In this document: positions 37,831 to 45,983 of the stretch, piece by piece | Position numbering within the stretch: the stretch's first letter is position 1 | Layout: each line of letters opens with the position of its first letter | IMG/VR virus record: IMGVR_UViG_3300048437_000127 | Coordinates: 1 to 49,751 of that record | Source of the DNA: a virus | DNA length: 49,751 bases | Direction: 5' to 3' (one strand) | Made by a program: the position numbers and the translations under genes | The notes under the pieces: model-generated | What the model saw: only the letters and a program-made list of their open reading frames with translations | Databases searched by the model: none | What the model was told of the DNA's origin: nothing

Positions 37831-39330
37831 ATGAAAGTCAATTCAATATGCATTGTCGGTGGTGGCACTGCTGGATGGATGTCTGCGGCAACTTTCTCAA
37901 GAGTTTTTCCTGATAAACGAATTACTCTTGTCGAGTCTCCATCTATTGCTACCATCGGTGTTGGTGAATCTACCACTCAGTTTTTTAGAAAGTGGTTGAA
38001 CTTTATTGATCTTGATGATTCATGGATGGAAGAATGTGATGCCACATATAAATTTAGTGTAAGGTTTGAAAACTTCAACGAAGAAGATCCTTTTCACTAT
38101 CCATTTACAACACAAGACACAAGGAAAAATCCGACTGCGTGGTTCATACACAAAGCAATTACTCCAGGATTGTCTGTGAGTGATTATGCTGATTGGTATG
38201 CTCCACAAATGAAAGCAGTTAATGAGGGTAGAATACCAACCCAAGACTTTGATAGATTTGTTCTGAAGAGAGATACAGGTTTCCACTTCGATGCTACTAA
38301 GTTTGCAACTTGGTTAAAGAATAATCTATGTCAGAATGTAGAGCACATTGAAGCAGATGTTATTAATGCCGACCTAGATGAGTCTGGCAACATAGAGAGT
38401 TTACATCTCAACAATGATTCAACGTTGAAAGCAGATCTATTCATTGATTGCACAGGATTTAGATCTTACTTGATCAATGATATCATGAAGACTCCCTGGG
38501 AGACCTTTGATGATATGCTACCTAATGATAGTGCATGGACTGTAAGACTTCCATACACAGATAAAAAGTCTCAGATGAGGACTTATACTAACTGCACTGC
38601 ATTGAACAATGGTTGGGTGTGGAATGTCCCATTGAGAAATAGAATAGGAACAGGATACAACTATTCATCGAAGTTCATTAGTGATGAGGACGCTCTAGAA
38701 GAATTTAAAGAGCACCTTGGATATCCCGAACAAACTCTATGTGAATATAGAAACATCAAATTCAAGACGGGAGTCTCAAAGAAACCCTGGAACAAAAATG
38801 TCCTTGCAATTGGATTGTCTGGTGGATTCATTGAACCCTTAGAATCAAATGGATTGCTTAGTGTCCATGAATGGTTGATCTATGCTTCTCAAATAATTGG
38901 AGACAATGCAGTAAGAGCATTAGATATTAATGCATTCAACTTCACTGTTACCAAGGAGTTTAAAACTTTTGCTTACTTTGTATATTATCACTATGCTTTA
39001 TCAACTAGAACTGACTCTCCATACTGGAAGTATATGACAGAACAGTATGATGGACATGGAGATCTTCATGAAGAATATTTGTATAAAACTAGAAAGGCAA
39101 CTACGCCATTGAACAAACTAGAATATGAAAAATTTACTTATACTAACTATAGTGGTGAATCTTTTATCATGGCAGGACACGGATACAATCCATTCAATCA
39201 CGTAACTTTAAGACTTCTAGAGACAGAAAACGTCATTAACAAACGTTCATATATATCTATAGATAACTACAAACATTACGAAAGTTTAGTTAATACATTC
39301 CCGTTTGCTCACGAATATTATGCAAGTTGA
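37831..39330 (+). CDS. Flavin-dependent (tryptophan-type) halogenase 1
   Basis: 499 residues, the usual length of the PrnA/tryptophan halogenase family. The FAD motif VGGGTAGWMSAA is at residues 9-20. A lysine at position 74 (ATYKFSVRF) aligns with the catalytic Lys79 of PrnA. The halogenase signature W-x-W-x-[IV]-P is present as GWVWNVPL (W262, W264, P267), followed by GTGYNYSS. E338-S339 in FIEPLESNG aligns with PrnA E346-S347. All known key residues are therefore present. These enzymes use FADH2, O2 and halide to halogenate aromatic rings through HOX and the lysine. VirX1, a cyanophage halogenase with broad, iodide-preferring activity, has been characterised, so a phage-borne member is not unprecedented. 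No flavin reductase gene is in the window. Substrate unknown. Confidence 0.9.
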   Translation: MKVNSICIVGGGTAGWMSAATFSRVFPDKRITLVESPSIATIGVGESTTQFFRKWLNFIDLDDSWMEECDATYKFSVRFENFNEEDPFHYPFTTQDTRKNPTAWFIHKAITPGLSVSDYADWYAPQMKAVNEGRIPTQDFDRFVLKRDTGFHFDATKFATWLKNNLCQNVEHIEADVINADLDESGNIESLHLNNDSTLKADLFIDCTGFRSYLINDIMKTPWETFDDMLPNDSAWTVRLPYTDKKSQMRTYTNCTALNNGWVWNVPLRNRIGTGYNYSSKFISDEDALEEFKEHLGYPEQTLCEYRNIKFKTGVSKKPWNKNVLAIGLSGGFIEPLESNGLLSVHEWLIYASQIIGDNAVRALDINAFNFTVTKEFKTFAYFVYYHYALSTRTDSPYWKYMTEQYDGHGDLHEEYLYKTRKATTPLNKLEYEKFTYTNYSGESFIMAGHGYNPFNHVTLRLLETENVINKRSYISIDNYKHYESLVNTFPFAHEYYAS

Positions 39331-40942
39331 AAAGATTGTCATTGTTGGTGGTGGTTCGTCTGGATGGATGACTGCAGCACTGTTGGCTAAGCAGTTGCCC
39401 CACATTGATCTAACAGTGATTGAACCTGAAGATATTCCTACGGTAGGTGTTGGGGAATCAACGCTAGGACATATTAACAGATACATGAAGATGATTGGCA
39501 TCCTCGATAGAGAGAAGGAGTGGATGCCATACTGTGCTGCAACGTATAAAGTATCAATTCAGTTTACAGATTTTACAAACATTGGAGATAGATTCCAATA
39601 TCCATTTGGACAAATGGATTATAGTAATGATATTAGTCTTCAAGACTATGCTTATATCAAAGCAAAACATCCTGAATTTGAAGTTCCATATGCTAACTTC
39701 TATAATCCTATATCATACCTAGCAGACAATAATAAGATGACTTCTGATTCTAGGGTTATCAGGAATTTTGATTTCAATTATGACACATCATATCATTTTG
39801 ACGCTGCTCGTTTTGGGGAATGGTTAAAGATTAATATCTGCGAACCAGAAGGTGTCACGGTAATTAGAGATTCAGTTGAAGATATTAATGTCAATGATGA
39901 TGGTATTGAATCATTAGTATTGAAAAAAGATAAATCCAAAATTACTGCAGATCTATTCATTGATTGCACTGGATTCAAATCTCTTCTTCTAGAGCAGACT
40001 ATGGGTTCTGAGTTTGTAAGTTTTAGTGATGTTCTTCCTAATGACAAAGCAATTGCTACAAAAATTCCATATGCAGATAAGAAAAAAGAAATTCATAATG
40101 TAACAGACTGCCATGCTTTATCTGCTGGTTGGGTTTGGGATATTCCTTTGTGGCATAGAAGAGGAACTGGATATGTATACTCCAGCAAATATATTAGTAG
40201 AGAAGATGCAGAGACAGAATTTAGAGCACACCTTGCCAAGACTCTAGATCCAAAGAGAGCAGAAGAAGCAGAATTTTTTGAAATTGATATTCGTCATGGA
40301 AAAAGAAAAAGAGCATGGGTTAAGAACGTAGTTGGTATTGGACTCTCCTATGGGTTCTTAGAACCTCTAGAATCTACAGGACTTTTCACTACGCATGAAA
40401 ATGCTATTATGCTAGTTAACACCCTTGAGAGACGTTCTGGGTTTGTCTCAAAGGTTGATGTCGATGGATATAACTATGCTGCAGATCATATCATCGAATG
40501 CTTCAAGTCATTTATTCAGTTCCATTATTCCCTGTCACAGAGAGAAGATAGTCAATATTGGAAAGATCAAATTCATAACACTCCTTTGTATTACAATGAT
40601 GATCCTACTGACATTACATTGACATCTCCAAGATTGTATAAGGAATATTTACATGCAGTAAATGTAGCTAATGTCAGTGAAGACCTACAAGGATTAAATT
40701 ATATTGCAGGAGGGATGGGGTATAGTCATGTTGGAGCATCCGAAACTAACTTCAGACTCACCAAACAATACGCTGACGCATCTAGAATAAATAAGGGTAT
40801 GGTAGTATCTAGACAAACAAGAGACTATGTGATGCGCCAAATTGTTAATATGCAGTCTACTTATGAATTTCTCCAAAATAATGTCTACTTTGAATATATT
40901 TCAACAGAGAGAAAATACACACCGAAAGAATACAACTTCTAA
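39320..40942 (+). CDS. Flavin-dependent (tryptophan-type) halogenase 2
   Basis: 540 residues from the ATG at 39320 (MQVEKIVIVGGG), which overlaps the previous gene by 11 bases; a longer version from TTG 39305 is less likely. The FAD motif is VGGGSSGWMTAA (9-20). K77 (ATYKVSIQF) aligns with the catalytic PrnA Lys79. GWVWDIPL gives W271, W273 and P276. GLSYGFLEPLESTG contains E351-S352. HGKRKRAWVKNVVGIGLSYG closely follows PrnA's corresponding segment. The protein is clearly paralogous to halogenase 1 but diverged (GGGSSG versus GGGTAG) and 41 residues longer. Two intact adjacent halogenases suggest either different positions or substrates, or a heteromeric enzyme; I cannot choose between these from sequence. 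Confidence 0.9.
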   Translation: MQVEKIVIVGGGSSGWMTAALLAKQLPHIDLTVIEPEDIPTVGVGESTLGHINRYMKMIGILDREKEWMPYCAATYKVSIQFTDFTNIGDRFQYPFGQMDYSNDISLQDYAYIKAKHPEFEVPYANFYNPISYLADNNKMTSDSRVIRNFDFNYDTSYHFDAARFGEWLKINICEPEGVTVIRDSVEDINVNDDGIESLVLKKDKSKITADLFIDCTGFKSLLLEQTMGSEFVSFSDVLPNDKAIATKIPYADKKKEIHNVTDCHALSAGWVWDIPLWHRRGTGYVYSSKYISREDAETEFRAHLAKTLDPKRAEEAEFFEIDIRHGKRKRAWVKNVVGIGLSYGFLEPLESTGLFTTHENAIMLVNTLERRSGFVSKVDVDGYNYAADHIIECFKSFIQFHYSLSQREDSQYWKDQIHNTPLYYNDDPTDITLTSPRLYKEYLHAVNVANVSEDLQGLNYIAGGMGYSHVGASETNFRLTKQYADASRINKGMVVSRQTRDYVMRQIVNMQSTYEFLQNNVYFEYISTERKYTPKEYNF

Positions 40943-41708
40943 GATTAAATTTATTTCAACTGTTCCTGGAGTGAGCACTTTATATCCAATCACTCCATCA
41001 ACAAAATATAAAAGAGAATGGCTTAGTGAAGAAAAAGCAGATTATAAAGAAAGAAAATCAAAGTGTCCTGTTAATAGTCTGGTAGCACCTCTTATAGGTT
41101 CTATTGCAAAATGTCCTGCTGTAAAAGCAACAATGGGGTCAGGATATATCCTGAGGGCACCAGCTGATTTTAAGATTCATACGAATGGCGATGGAGAAAC
41201 ACTACTACCAACAGCAAGAGATATTCACCAACGTTACACTTATATCGTAACACATGAAAAAGAAATTACTGATTGGTTACTAAGTCCTGCTCTAAGAGAA
41301 AAAACAGTAAAGACTGTAGTCAAAGTTAATACTCCATGGAGACTCATCTGTCCAGATGATGATATTGTTTTCATGGTAACTCCTGTTCCATTCACACAGG
41401 AAGATCGTTTCTCAGCAGTTCAGGGTATCCTAGATCCAAAAACTGCATATGAGGTAAACGTCCAGTTGTATTGGCATGTTATGGAAGGAGATATTGTTAT
41501 TAAAGCAGGCACTCCTCTATGTCAATATATTCCTATTTCAAGAAAAGCATTGACTGCTGAAATTGAATGTTATGATGCCACCCATTATGATCATCAGATG
41601 GAAGATGAGATCTATTATGCAGGTATTCATACTTACATGGAAGAATCTACAGGGACAGAAAAAATGTTGAGAATTTCTAAAATTATGAAAAAGTATTATG
41701 GAAATTAA
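40881..41708 (+). CDS. Unrecognised protein within the halogenase/oxygenase cassette
   Basis: 275 residues from ATG 40881, overlapping halogenase 2 by 62 bases. This is an unusually long overlap, and no clear Shine-Dalgarno is seen at this ATG. The sequence that looks conserved starts KIKFISTVPGVSTLYPI, so a rare start such as ATT at 40944, one base past the previous stop, is possible. The C-terminal half is a beta-sandwich-like domain: VKVNTPWRLICPDDDIVFMV, then AYEVNVQLYWHVMEGDIVI and AGTPLCQYIPISRK. No HxD iron motif, flavin motif or membrane segment is visible. I recall similar hypothetical proteins in marine phages near oxygenases but no function. Position suggests a partner, carrier or substrate-binding protein. 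Confidence 0.7.
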   Translation: MSTLNIFQQRENTHRKNTTSKIKFISTVPGVSTLYPITPSTKYKREWLSEEKADYKERKSKCPVNSLVAPLIGSIAKCPAVKATMGSGYILRAPADFKIHTNGDGETLLPTARDIHQRYTYIVTHEKEITDWLLSPALREKTVKTVVKVNTPWRLICPDDDIVFMVTPVPFTQEDRFSAVQGILDPKTAYEVNVQLYWHVMEGDIVIKAGTPLCQYIPISRKALTAEIECYDATHYDHQMEDEIYYAGIHTYMEESTGTEKMLRISKIMKKYYGN

Positions 41709-42327
41709 TTTATTCCCAACACCAATTTACAAAAGATCAATTCGTCCTACTGAATCAGAAAAAAATACTTGCGATGAATTTTTTGCAAATATATTTGATA
41801 AGTTAGATAAGAATGTGTGGCCAGGTGAGTCTGGAAAATCAACAGGATACTATGATGTAGACTTACATACAAGACCAGAATTTAAATGGTTGTTTGATAA
41901 AATGATAGAACCATTGAATACTTATTGGTGGGAGGTATTAAAATACCACCATGCTTTAGTTCCTACAATAACTAGTTCGTGGGCGAATCTTCATATGAAA
42001 GGAGAGTCTACTGATGTCCACTCACATGTTGATGGTTATGACGGACTCAATCATATTTCTGGAGTCTTTTACTACAAGAAGCAAAAGGAAGAAGAAAATA
42101 TTAAATTTGCAAATCCACTCGATTCTTTATTAAGATGTCAACCATACAGAGACATGAAAGGCATTGAAGAAATTTCTACACCACTAGAGACTGAATCATA
42201 TGATCTATTAATTTTTCCTTCTTGGTTGAGACATAGAGTTGATCCAAACGTATTAGACGAACCACGTATTGCTATATCATTTAACTGCAGAGGAAATTAT
42301 GCTGGCACAGAAAACTTCATTAGATGA
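41698..42327 (+). CDS. 2OG-Fe(II) oxygenase-like protein (PF13759 type), cassette member 1
   Basis: 209 residues; start overlaps the previous gene by 11 bases. The N-terminus MEINLFPTPIYK is typical of the short phage 2OG-Fe(II) oxygenases of this family. SSWANLHMKGESTDVHSHVDGYDG supplies His110-x-Asp112 (with His108 nearby); ISGVFYYKK is the following strand. YDLLIFPSWLRHRVDP gives the distal His179, and RIAISFN with Arg190 is the likely 2-oxoglutarate-binding arm. This family is expected to hydroxylate a substrate using O2 and 2OG with Fe(II). Substrate unknown. Confidence 0.85.
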   Translation: MEINLFPTPIYKRSIRPTESEKNTCDEFFANIFDKLDKNVWPGESGKSTGYYDVDLHTRPEFKWLFDKMIEPLNTYWWEVLKYHHALVPTITSSWANLHMKGESTDVHSHVDGYDGLNHISGVFYYKKQKEEENIKFANPLDSLLRCQPYRDMKGIEEISTPLETESYDLLIFPSWLRHRVDPNVLDEPRIAISFNCRGNYAGTENFIR

Positions 42328-43063
42328 CTTTACTTTATGGAGTCCTAGTTCAGTATACTTTAATGATTTTATTAAAGTAAAGTCATTGAAAGATTGGGAG
42401 TATGAAAGAAAGGACAACTACTGGATTGCGGAGTCTCCATTTTATGAAGATGGGTTGGATAGGTTTAGAGACTTCGTAGCGCAATCTCCAGTATGGAGAA
42501 CTAATTCAGAAAAAGTATTTAAAGAGAACAATCCTTTTGCTACTATTCATTTACCTACTTGGGCAACAACTGGTGTTTGTCAATTGCTTAGGGATTTTTT
42601 TGTAGTAGAATGTGGTAGTAATTTTTATAATTATCACTACGAAGAGTGGGGTAATATTTTTGATAGAAATTATTGCAAACCATTAAAGAGATGGAGAATT
42701 CCTCATATGGATTGGCCGAAAGGAATTGTAGGAAACTTATGGTTTGATGGCGGACAATCTACAGGAACTAAACTATATCGTTACAAAAGAGATGTAAGCG
42801 TTACTCAAATGGAATTTCATTACAACACAGAACTTCCTCAACATCAAAAATGGATTTCATATGCTGATGATGACAGAGCAAATGAATGGTTTAATTTTGA
42901 AGACACAGATTACTGGGAGTTTGAAGAGATTGATTTTGCTCCTGCTAAAACTGGAACCATGACTTTATACCGTAGTAATACGGCACACGATCCTTTCATC
43001 ACCCCAGACACTAATTTCAGATGGTCTCATACGTTCTGTTGCTTTATTGATCATGTATCTTGA
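42299..43063 (+). CDS. Fe(II)/2OG oxygenase-like protein (possibly DUF6445-like), cassette member 2
   Basis: 254 residues from ATG 42299, chosen because it is preceded by an AGAGGAAATT ribosome-binding stretch; the frame extends further to a TTG at 42269. It overlaps member 1 by 29 bases. The core motif is RIPHMDWPKGIVGNLWFDG (His136-x-Asp138) and GTKLYRYKRD. The distal His230 is in GTMTLYRSNTAHDPF, and Arg241 in FRWSHTFCCF may bind 2OG. The arrangement HxD...GT-x-[LF]-[YF]-R...H resembles DUF6445-type oxygenases, but I cannot confirm the family. The N-terminal 80 residues, rich in Trp and Phe, are not recognised. Confidence 0.75.
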   Translation: MLAQKTSLDDFTLWSPSSVYFNDFIKVKSLKDWEYERKDNYWIAESPFYEDGLDRFRDFVAQSPVWRTNSEKVFKENNPFATIHLPTWATTGVCQLLRDFFVVECGSNFYNYHYEEWGNIFDRNYCKPLKRWRIPHMDWPKGIVGNLWFDGGQSTGTKLYRYKRDVSVTQMEFHYNTELPQHQKWISYADDDRANEWFNFEDTDYWEFEEIDFAPAKTGTMTLYRSNTAHDPFITPDTNFRWSHTFCCFIDHVS

Positions 43064-43625
43064 ACCAGTATTTTCTACACCTATATGGTCAGAGCAATTA
43101 AATCTAGACTTACCAAGTCTTGAAAGATATGCATATAATCTTCAGGAAAAAGATTCTGGCAGAGTCATATCAAATCATGGAGGTTGGCAGTCTTCTGATA
43201 TATTTGAGTTTGATAATACTCCTATCGAACCTCTAATAAATAATATTAGGAAACTACTAAAGGTATGTTTTCAAACACTGGAAGTCCCAAATATTCCAGT
43301 CATAGACAACGCATGGGTTAATATCAATCCTCCAGGATCTTTTAACAAACCACATATTCATGGGAATAATTGTTTTCTTGCAGTTGTATTTTACGTAAAG
43401 GCATCAAATGATAGCGGAAGTATATTTTTTGATAGAGGTTCTCTTCAAGAATATATCTTAAGTAATTTTGTTCCTGACGGTAGGAATACTTTTAACAGTT
43501 CTAGATGGCAGTATCAATCAAAAGAAAATCAAGTTATTATTTTTCCATCTTGGATTTCTCATTCTGTTGGCGTGAACGAGTCAGATAGCGACCGAATCTC
43601 TATAGCATTAAATGTAAAAATATGA
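43053..43625 (+). CDS. 2OG-Fe(II) oxygenase-like protein (PF13759 type), cassette member 3
   Basis: 190 residues from ATG 43053 (MYLEPVFSTPIWSEQL); a TTG two codons earlier is unlikely. Overlaps member 2 by 11 bases. WVNINPPGSFNKPHIHGNN carries H101-x-H103 where HxD is more usual; FLAVVFYVK is the following strand. IIFPSWISHSVGVN has the distal His170 and RISIALNVK the Arg181 expected for 2OG binding. Several PF13759 proteins use a His-rich motif here, so activity is still plausible. It is a clear relative of member 1, with the same FPSW-[IL]-x-H block, but the two are well diverged. Confidence 0.8.
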   Translation: MYLEPVFSTPIWSEQLNLDLPSLERYAYNLQEKDSGRVISNHGGWQSSDIFEFDNTPIEPLINNIRKLLKVCFQTLEVPNIPVIDNAWVNINPPGSFNKPHIHGNNCFLAVVFYVKASNDSGSIFFDRGSLQEYILSNFVPDGRNTFNSSRWQYQSKENQVIIFPSWISHSVGVNESDSDRISIALNVKI

Positions 43626-44257
43626 TTGAAATTAATAATTTTTTATCCGACAGACTAAATCGCCATTACGAAAATATTTTATTCCATGGAGAGTTCCCTT
43701 GGTATTATGCCGATAACATTACAAATAGTCCCACGCATTTTAATTCATATCCTATAGATTATAAACAGTATGGATTTCATCATACTTGTTTCATGGAGTA
43801 TGAATCTAGAAGTTCTACTTTATCATACTTTACTCATCTAGTAGAACTGGTTAAAGATCAACTACCAGAAAATCCAGAAGGTCATGATTGGGAATTGTTT
43901 AGAGTGAGGTGTGGATTTAATCTTCCATTAAGTCCTGTTAATAAAAGATATGCTTCTCTAGATCATAATCAACCACATGTTGATCATGATAACATAGTTG
44001 TTACTGGTAAAACTTTAACTTGTTTGTATTATGTTAATGATACGGATGGAGATACTTTTATTTTTAACGAGAAACTAAAACCTGCTCCTTCATCATGGCC
44101 AGCAAAATTTACTGTTAAGACTAGAGTAAATCCTAGCAGAAATAAATTGTTAATTTTTGATGGCGATCATTTTCATGCAAGTTCTAGTCCTACTGAGTAT
44201 GAATCAAGATTAGTATTAACATTTAATTTTCATGATAGACGTTACCAACTTTCATAA
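43622..44257 (+). CDS. 2OG-Fe(II) oxygenase (prolyl 4-hydroxylase-like), cassette member 4
   Basis: 211 residues; ATGA overlap with member 3. The double-stranded beta-helix core reads LDHNQPHVDHDN (His119-x-Asp121), LTCLYYVNDTDGDTFIFNE, KLLIFDGDHFHASSSP (distal His185) and SRLVLTFNF (Arg196, likely 2OG anchor). The Y-V-N-D-x-D-G-D-T block is typical of prolyl-4-hydroxylase-like phage oxygenases. All predicted iron and cosubstrate residues are present. The reaction is expected to be hydroxylation; the substrate (protein, peptide or small molecule) is unknown. Confidence 0.88.
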   Translation: MIEINNFLSDRLNRHYENILFHGEFPWYYADNITNSPTHFNSYPIDYKQYGFHHTCFMEYESRSSTLSYFTHLVELVKDQLPENPEGHDWELFRVRCGFNLPLSPVNKRYASLDHNQPHVDHDNIVVTGKTLTCLYYVNDTDGDTFIFNEKLKPAPSSWPAKFTVKTRVNPSRNKLLIFDGDHFHASSSPTEYESRLVLTFNFHDRRYQLS

Positions 44258-44939
44258 ATTTTTAGAAAAAATACATTCAGAATGTTTGTTCGATGAAAAA
44301 CCTCTTCATGGAAAGAATGTTTTTTCTGAACCAGTAGCTACATGGAATGATGTCAATACTGTAATCAACTTCAATCAAGGAGTAGTAGACATTATTGATA
44401 GCAATGGTGATCGTGTAGATATTCCTGCACTGAAATACTTTTGGTCTAGTAAAATTTTACAAAGTAAAGTTGAGATTACAAAGCAGATTGCAGAAGGAAA
44501 CTGTTTTTCTATATCACAATGTTTTTATCTAAATGAACCTGTCAATTATATACTTGCATTGTTAGAAGACAGATTTGATTTGATATGTGATGCACACTTA
44601 TATGGTGGTATTAGTGGGGAGGCAAATTCATTTCATCCACATGTAGATATACCTTCCAACTTTATTATCCAACTAGATGGTGATACTGCTTGGACAATAT
44701 ATAAGAACACTGCGTCTGATATGTATCCCCAAGAATATATCAACTCGTTTAGATCACTAAATTTAGAACCAGAGATTGAAGTTACGCTAACTCCTGGAGA
44801 TATGTTATACATTCCACCCAGAAGATTTCACAAAGCAAGACCAAGCGGCAAAAGATTATCTTTGAGTATACCTGCTGCATCTAAAAAGTATACCAACGCT
44901 AGACCTATTGACAGACAGATGTATGACGTTACCAAATGA
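44232..44939 (+). CDS. JmjC/cupin-type Fe(II)/2OG oxygenase-like protein, cassette member 5
   Basis: 235 residues; overlaps member 4 by 26 bases. The pattern is that of JmjC/Cupin_4 (ribosomal-oxygenase-like) proteins: SFHPHVDIPSNFIIQLDGD with His137-x-Asp139, WTIYK with Lys156 as likely 2OG anchor, and LTPGDMLYIPPRRFHKARP with distal His200, then LSLSIPA. The 'PGD-x-L-Y-[IV]-P-x-x-x-x-H' segment is highly characteristic. Known relatives hydroxylate protein side chains (ribosomal protein Arg or His). This makes a protein substrate, possibly a virion protein, an attractive but unproven idea. Confidence 0.82.
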   Translation: MIDVTNFHKFLEKIHSECLFDEKPLHGKNVFSEPVATWNDVNTVINFNQGVVDIIDSNGDRVDIPALKYFWSSKILQSKVEITKQIAEGNCFSISQCFYLNEPVNYILALLEDRFDLICDAHLYGGISGEANSFHPHVDIPSNFIIQLDGDTAWTIYKNTASDMYPQEYINSFRSLNLEPEIEVTLTPGDMLYIPPRRFHKARPSGKRLSLSIPAASKKYTNARPIDRQMYDVTK

Positions 44940-45516
44940 TGTTCACTTAGTTAAAAATCATCTTCATAAAGATGTGGTGTCTCTCCTACTGTCTGAGATC
45001 AGAATTTTTGTGAAGGCATCAGATATTTTTGAGGATCGTAGTGGACATGTAGATGATACTTTTAATTGGTATTCTCCACCTGGGTGTGAAGCATTGATGA
45101 TCAATCTAAAACAATTTGTTGAAGAAAAAATAGGATTAAATTTACATCCAACATATAGTTATGCTAGAATCTACCAGGAAGGTAGTGAACTCAAAAAACA
45201 TCTAGATAGAAAAAGTTCTGAACATGTTGTTACTTGCTGTTTATATAAAGAATCTCCATATCCTATTACCATAGATGATGGTGATACTCTACATCATATA
45301 GATTTAGAGGTAGGGGATATACTAATATTCCCTGGAAGAAAGTATTTTCATTGGAGAGATAAATATCAGGGAAAGGAACATATTCATTGTTTTCTTCAAT
45401 ACGTTGATGCTGATGGTTCATTGGCAGACTACAAGTATGATACTAGACCATGCTTGGGTTCCAACTACCAATTTACAGATCAAAAAGTTAAAGATGAAAT
45501 GATACGAGGTTATTAA
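44923..45516 (+). CDS. 2OG-Fe(II) oxygenase-like protein, cassette member 6
   Basis: 197 residues from ATG 44923 (MTLPNDVHLVKNHL); the frame also opens at TTG 44908. It overlaps member 5 by 17 bases. YARIYQEGSELKKHLDRKS gives His93-x-Asp95; HVVTCCLYKE is the following strand. VGDILIFPGRKYFHWRDK carries the distal His143. The usual basic 2OG anchor is not obvious at the expected place (EHIHCFLQYV); Lys151 or a His may substitute. The RxYxxGxxLxxHxDR block is typical of prolyl-hydroxylase-like phage proteins. The last 35 residues look like an unstructured or substrate-specific tail. Confidence 0.82.
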   Translation: MTLPNDVHLVKNHLHKDVVSLLLSEIRIFVKASDIFEDRSGHVDDTFNWYSPPGCEALMINLKQFVEEKIGLNLHPTYSYARIYQEGSELKKHLDRKSSEHVVTCCLYKESPYPITIDDGDTLHHIDLEVGDILIFPGRKYFHWRDKYQGKEHIHCFLQYVDADGSLADYKYDTRPCLGSNYQFTDQKVKDEMIRGY

Positions 45517-45785
45517 TGTCTACAGAAACTGAAGAGAAAAAAGATCTTAAAACTTTTGATGAAGTTTGGGATAGTTTCTCGGAGCGACTTGCTGATGCTA
45601 GAGTAGCTCTAATAAATAAGAGAGAAGAGATTGAAAAACAAACAGAAATCTCTACGCGAATTGATCTAACAGAACATCATGATCTACAGATCATGGTGCA
45701 TAAGTTAGAAGCGGCACTTGAAACTCTAAACGTAGTTAGAGTCGAGTGCTTAGGACTAGAATCATTAATCAATTATGAGGCATAA
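45516..45785 (+). CDS. Small coiled-coil protein, uncharacterised
   Basis: 89 residues, TAATG overlap with the last oxygenase; a CGAGG ribosome-binding stretch lies six bases before the ATG. Long helix-forming heptads (VWDSFSERLADARVALINKR; MVHKLEAALETLNVVRVEC) and no catalytic motif. It may be a structural or assembly helper belonging to the neck side of the operon. I do not recognise a family. Confidence 0.72.
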   Translation: MSTETEEKKDLKTFDEVWDSFSERLADARVALINKREEIEKQTEISTRIDLTEHHDLQIMVHKLEAALETLNVVRVECLGLESLINYEA

Positions 45786-45787
45786 AA

Positions 45788-45976
45788 ATGGACACTGAAC
45801 AACTTAAAAAGAATTTTGACGATCAACTTGCTCAAACTCTAAAGCAAATTGGTGAACTTAAAGAAAACCTAAAGAAGGCAGAGGAATATAAATTGAAGCT
45901 AGAGGGAGGTCTCGAAACCTTGCTTATGTTGAATCCTCCAGAAGAAGAATCACCTGCAGAAGAACCAGCAGAATAA
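45788..45976 (+). CDS. Small acidic coiled-coil protein upstream of gp13
   Basis: 62 residues, MDTEQLKKNFDDQLAQTLKQ at the start, continuous charged heptads to residue 45, then a Pro/Glu tail (NPPEEESPAEEPAE). GAGG lies about ten bases before the ATG. Similar short coiled-coil proteins commonly precede gp13 in T4-like cyanophages as I recall them; function unknown. The terminator-like hairpin follows within eight bases of its stop. Confidence 0.72.
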   Translation: MDTEQLKKNFDDQLAQTLKQIGELKENLKKAEEYKLKLEGGLETLLMLNPPEEESPAEEPAE

Positions 45977-45983
45977 CTCTAAA

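Noticed and set aside
39305-39319. TTG start extending halogenase 2 by five residues
   Set aside because: An ATG at 39320 places the FAD motif at the family-typical distance from the start.
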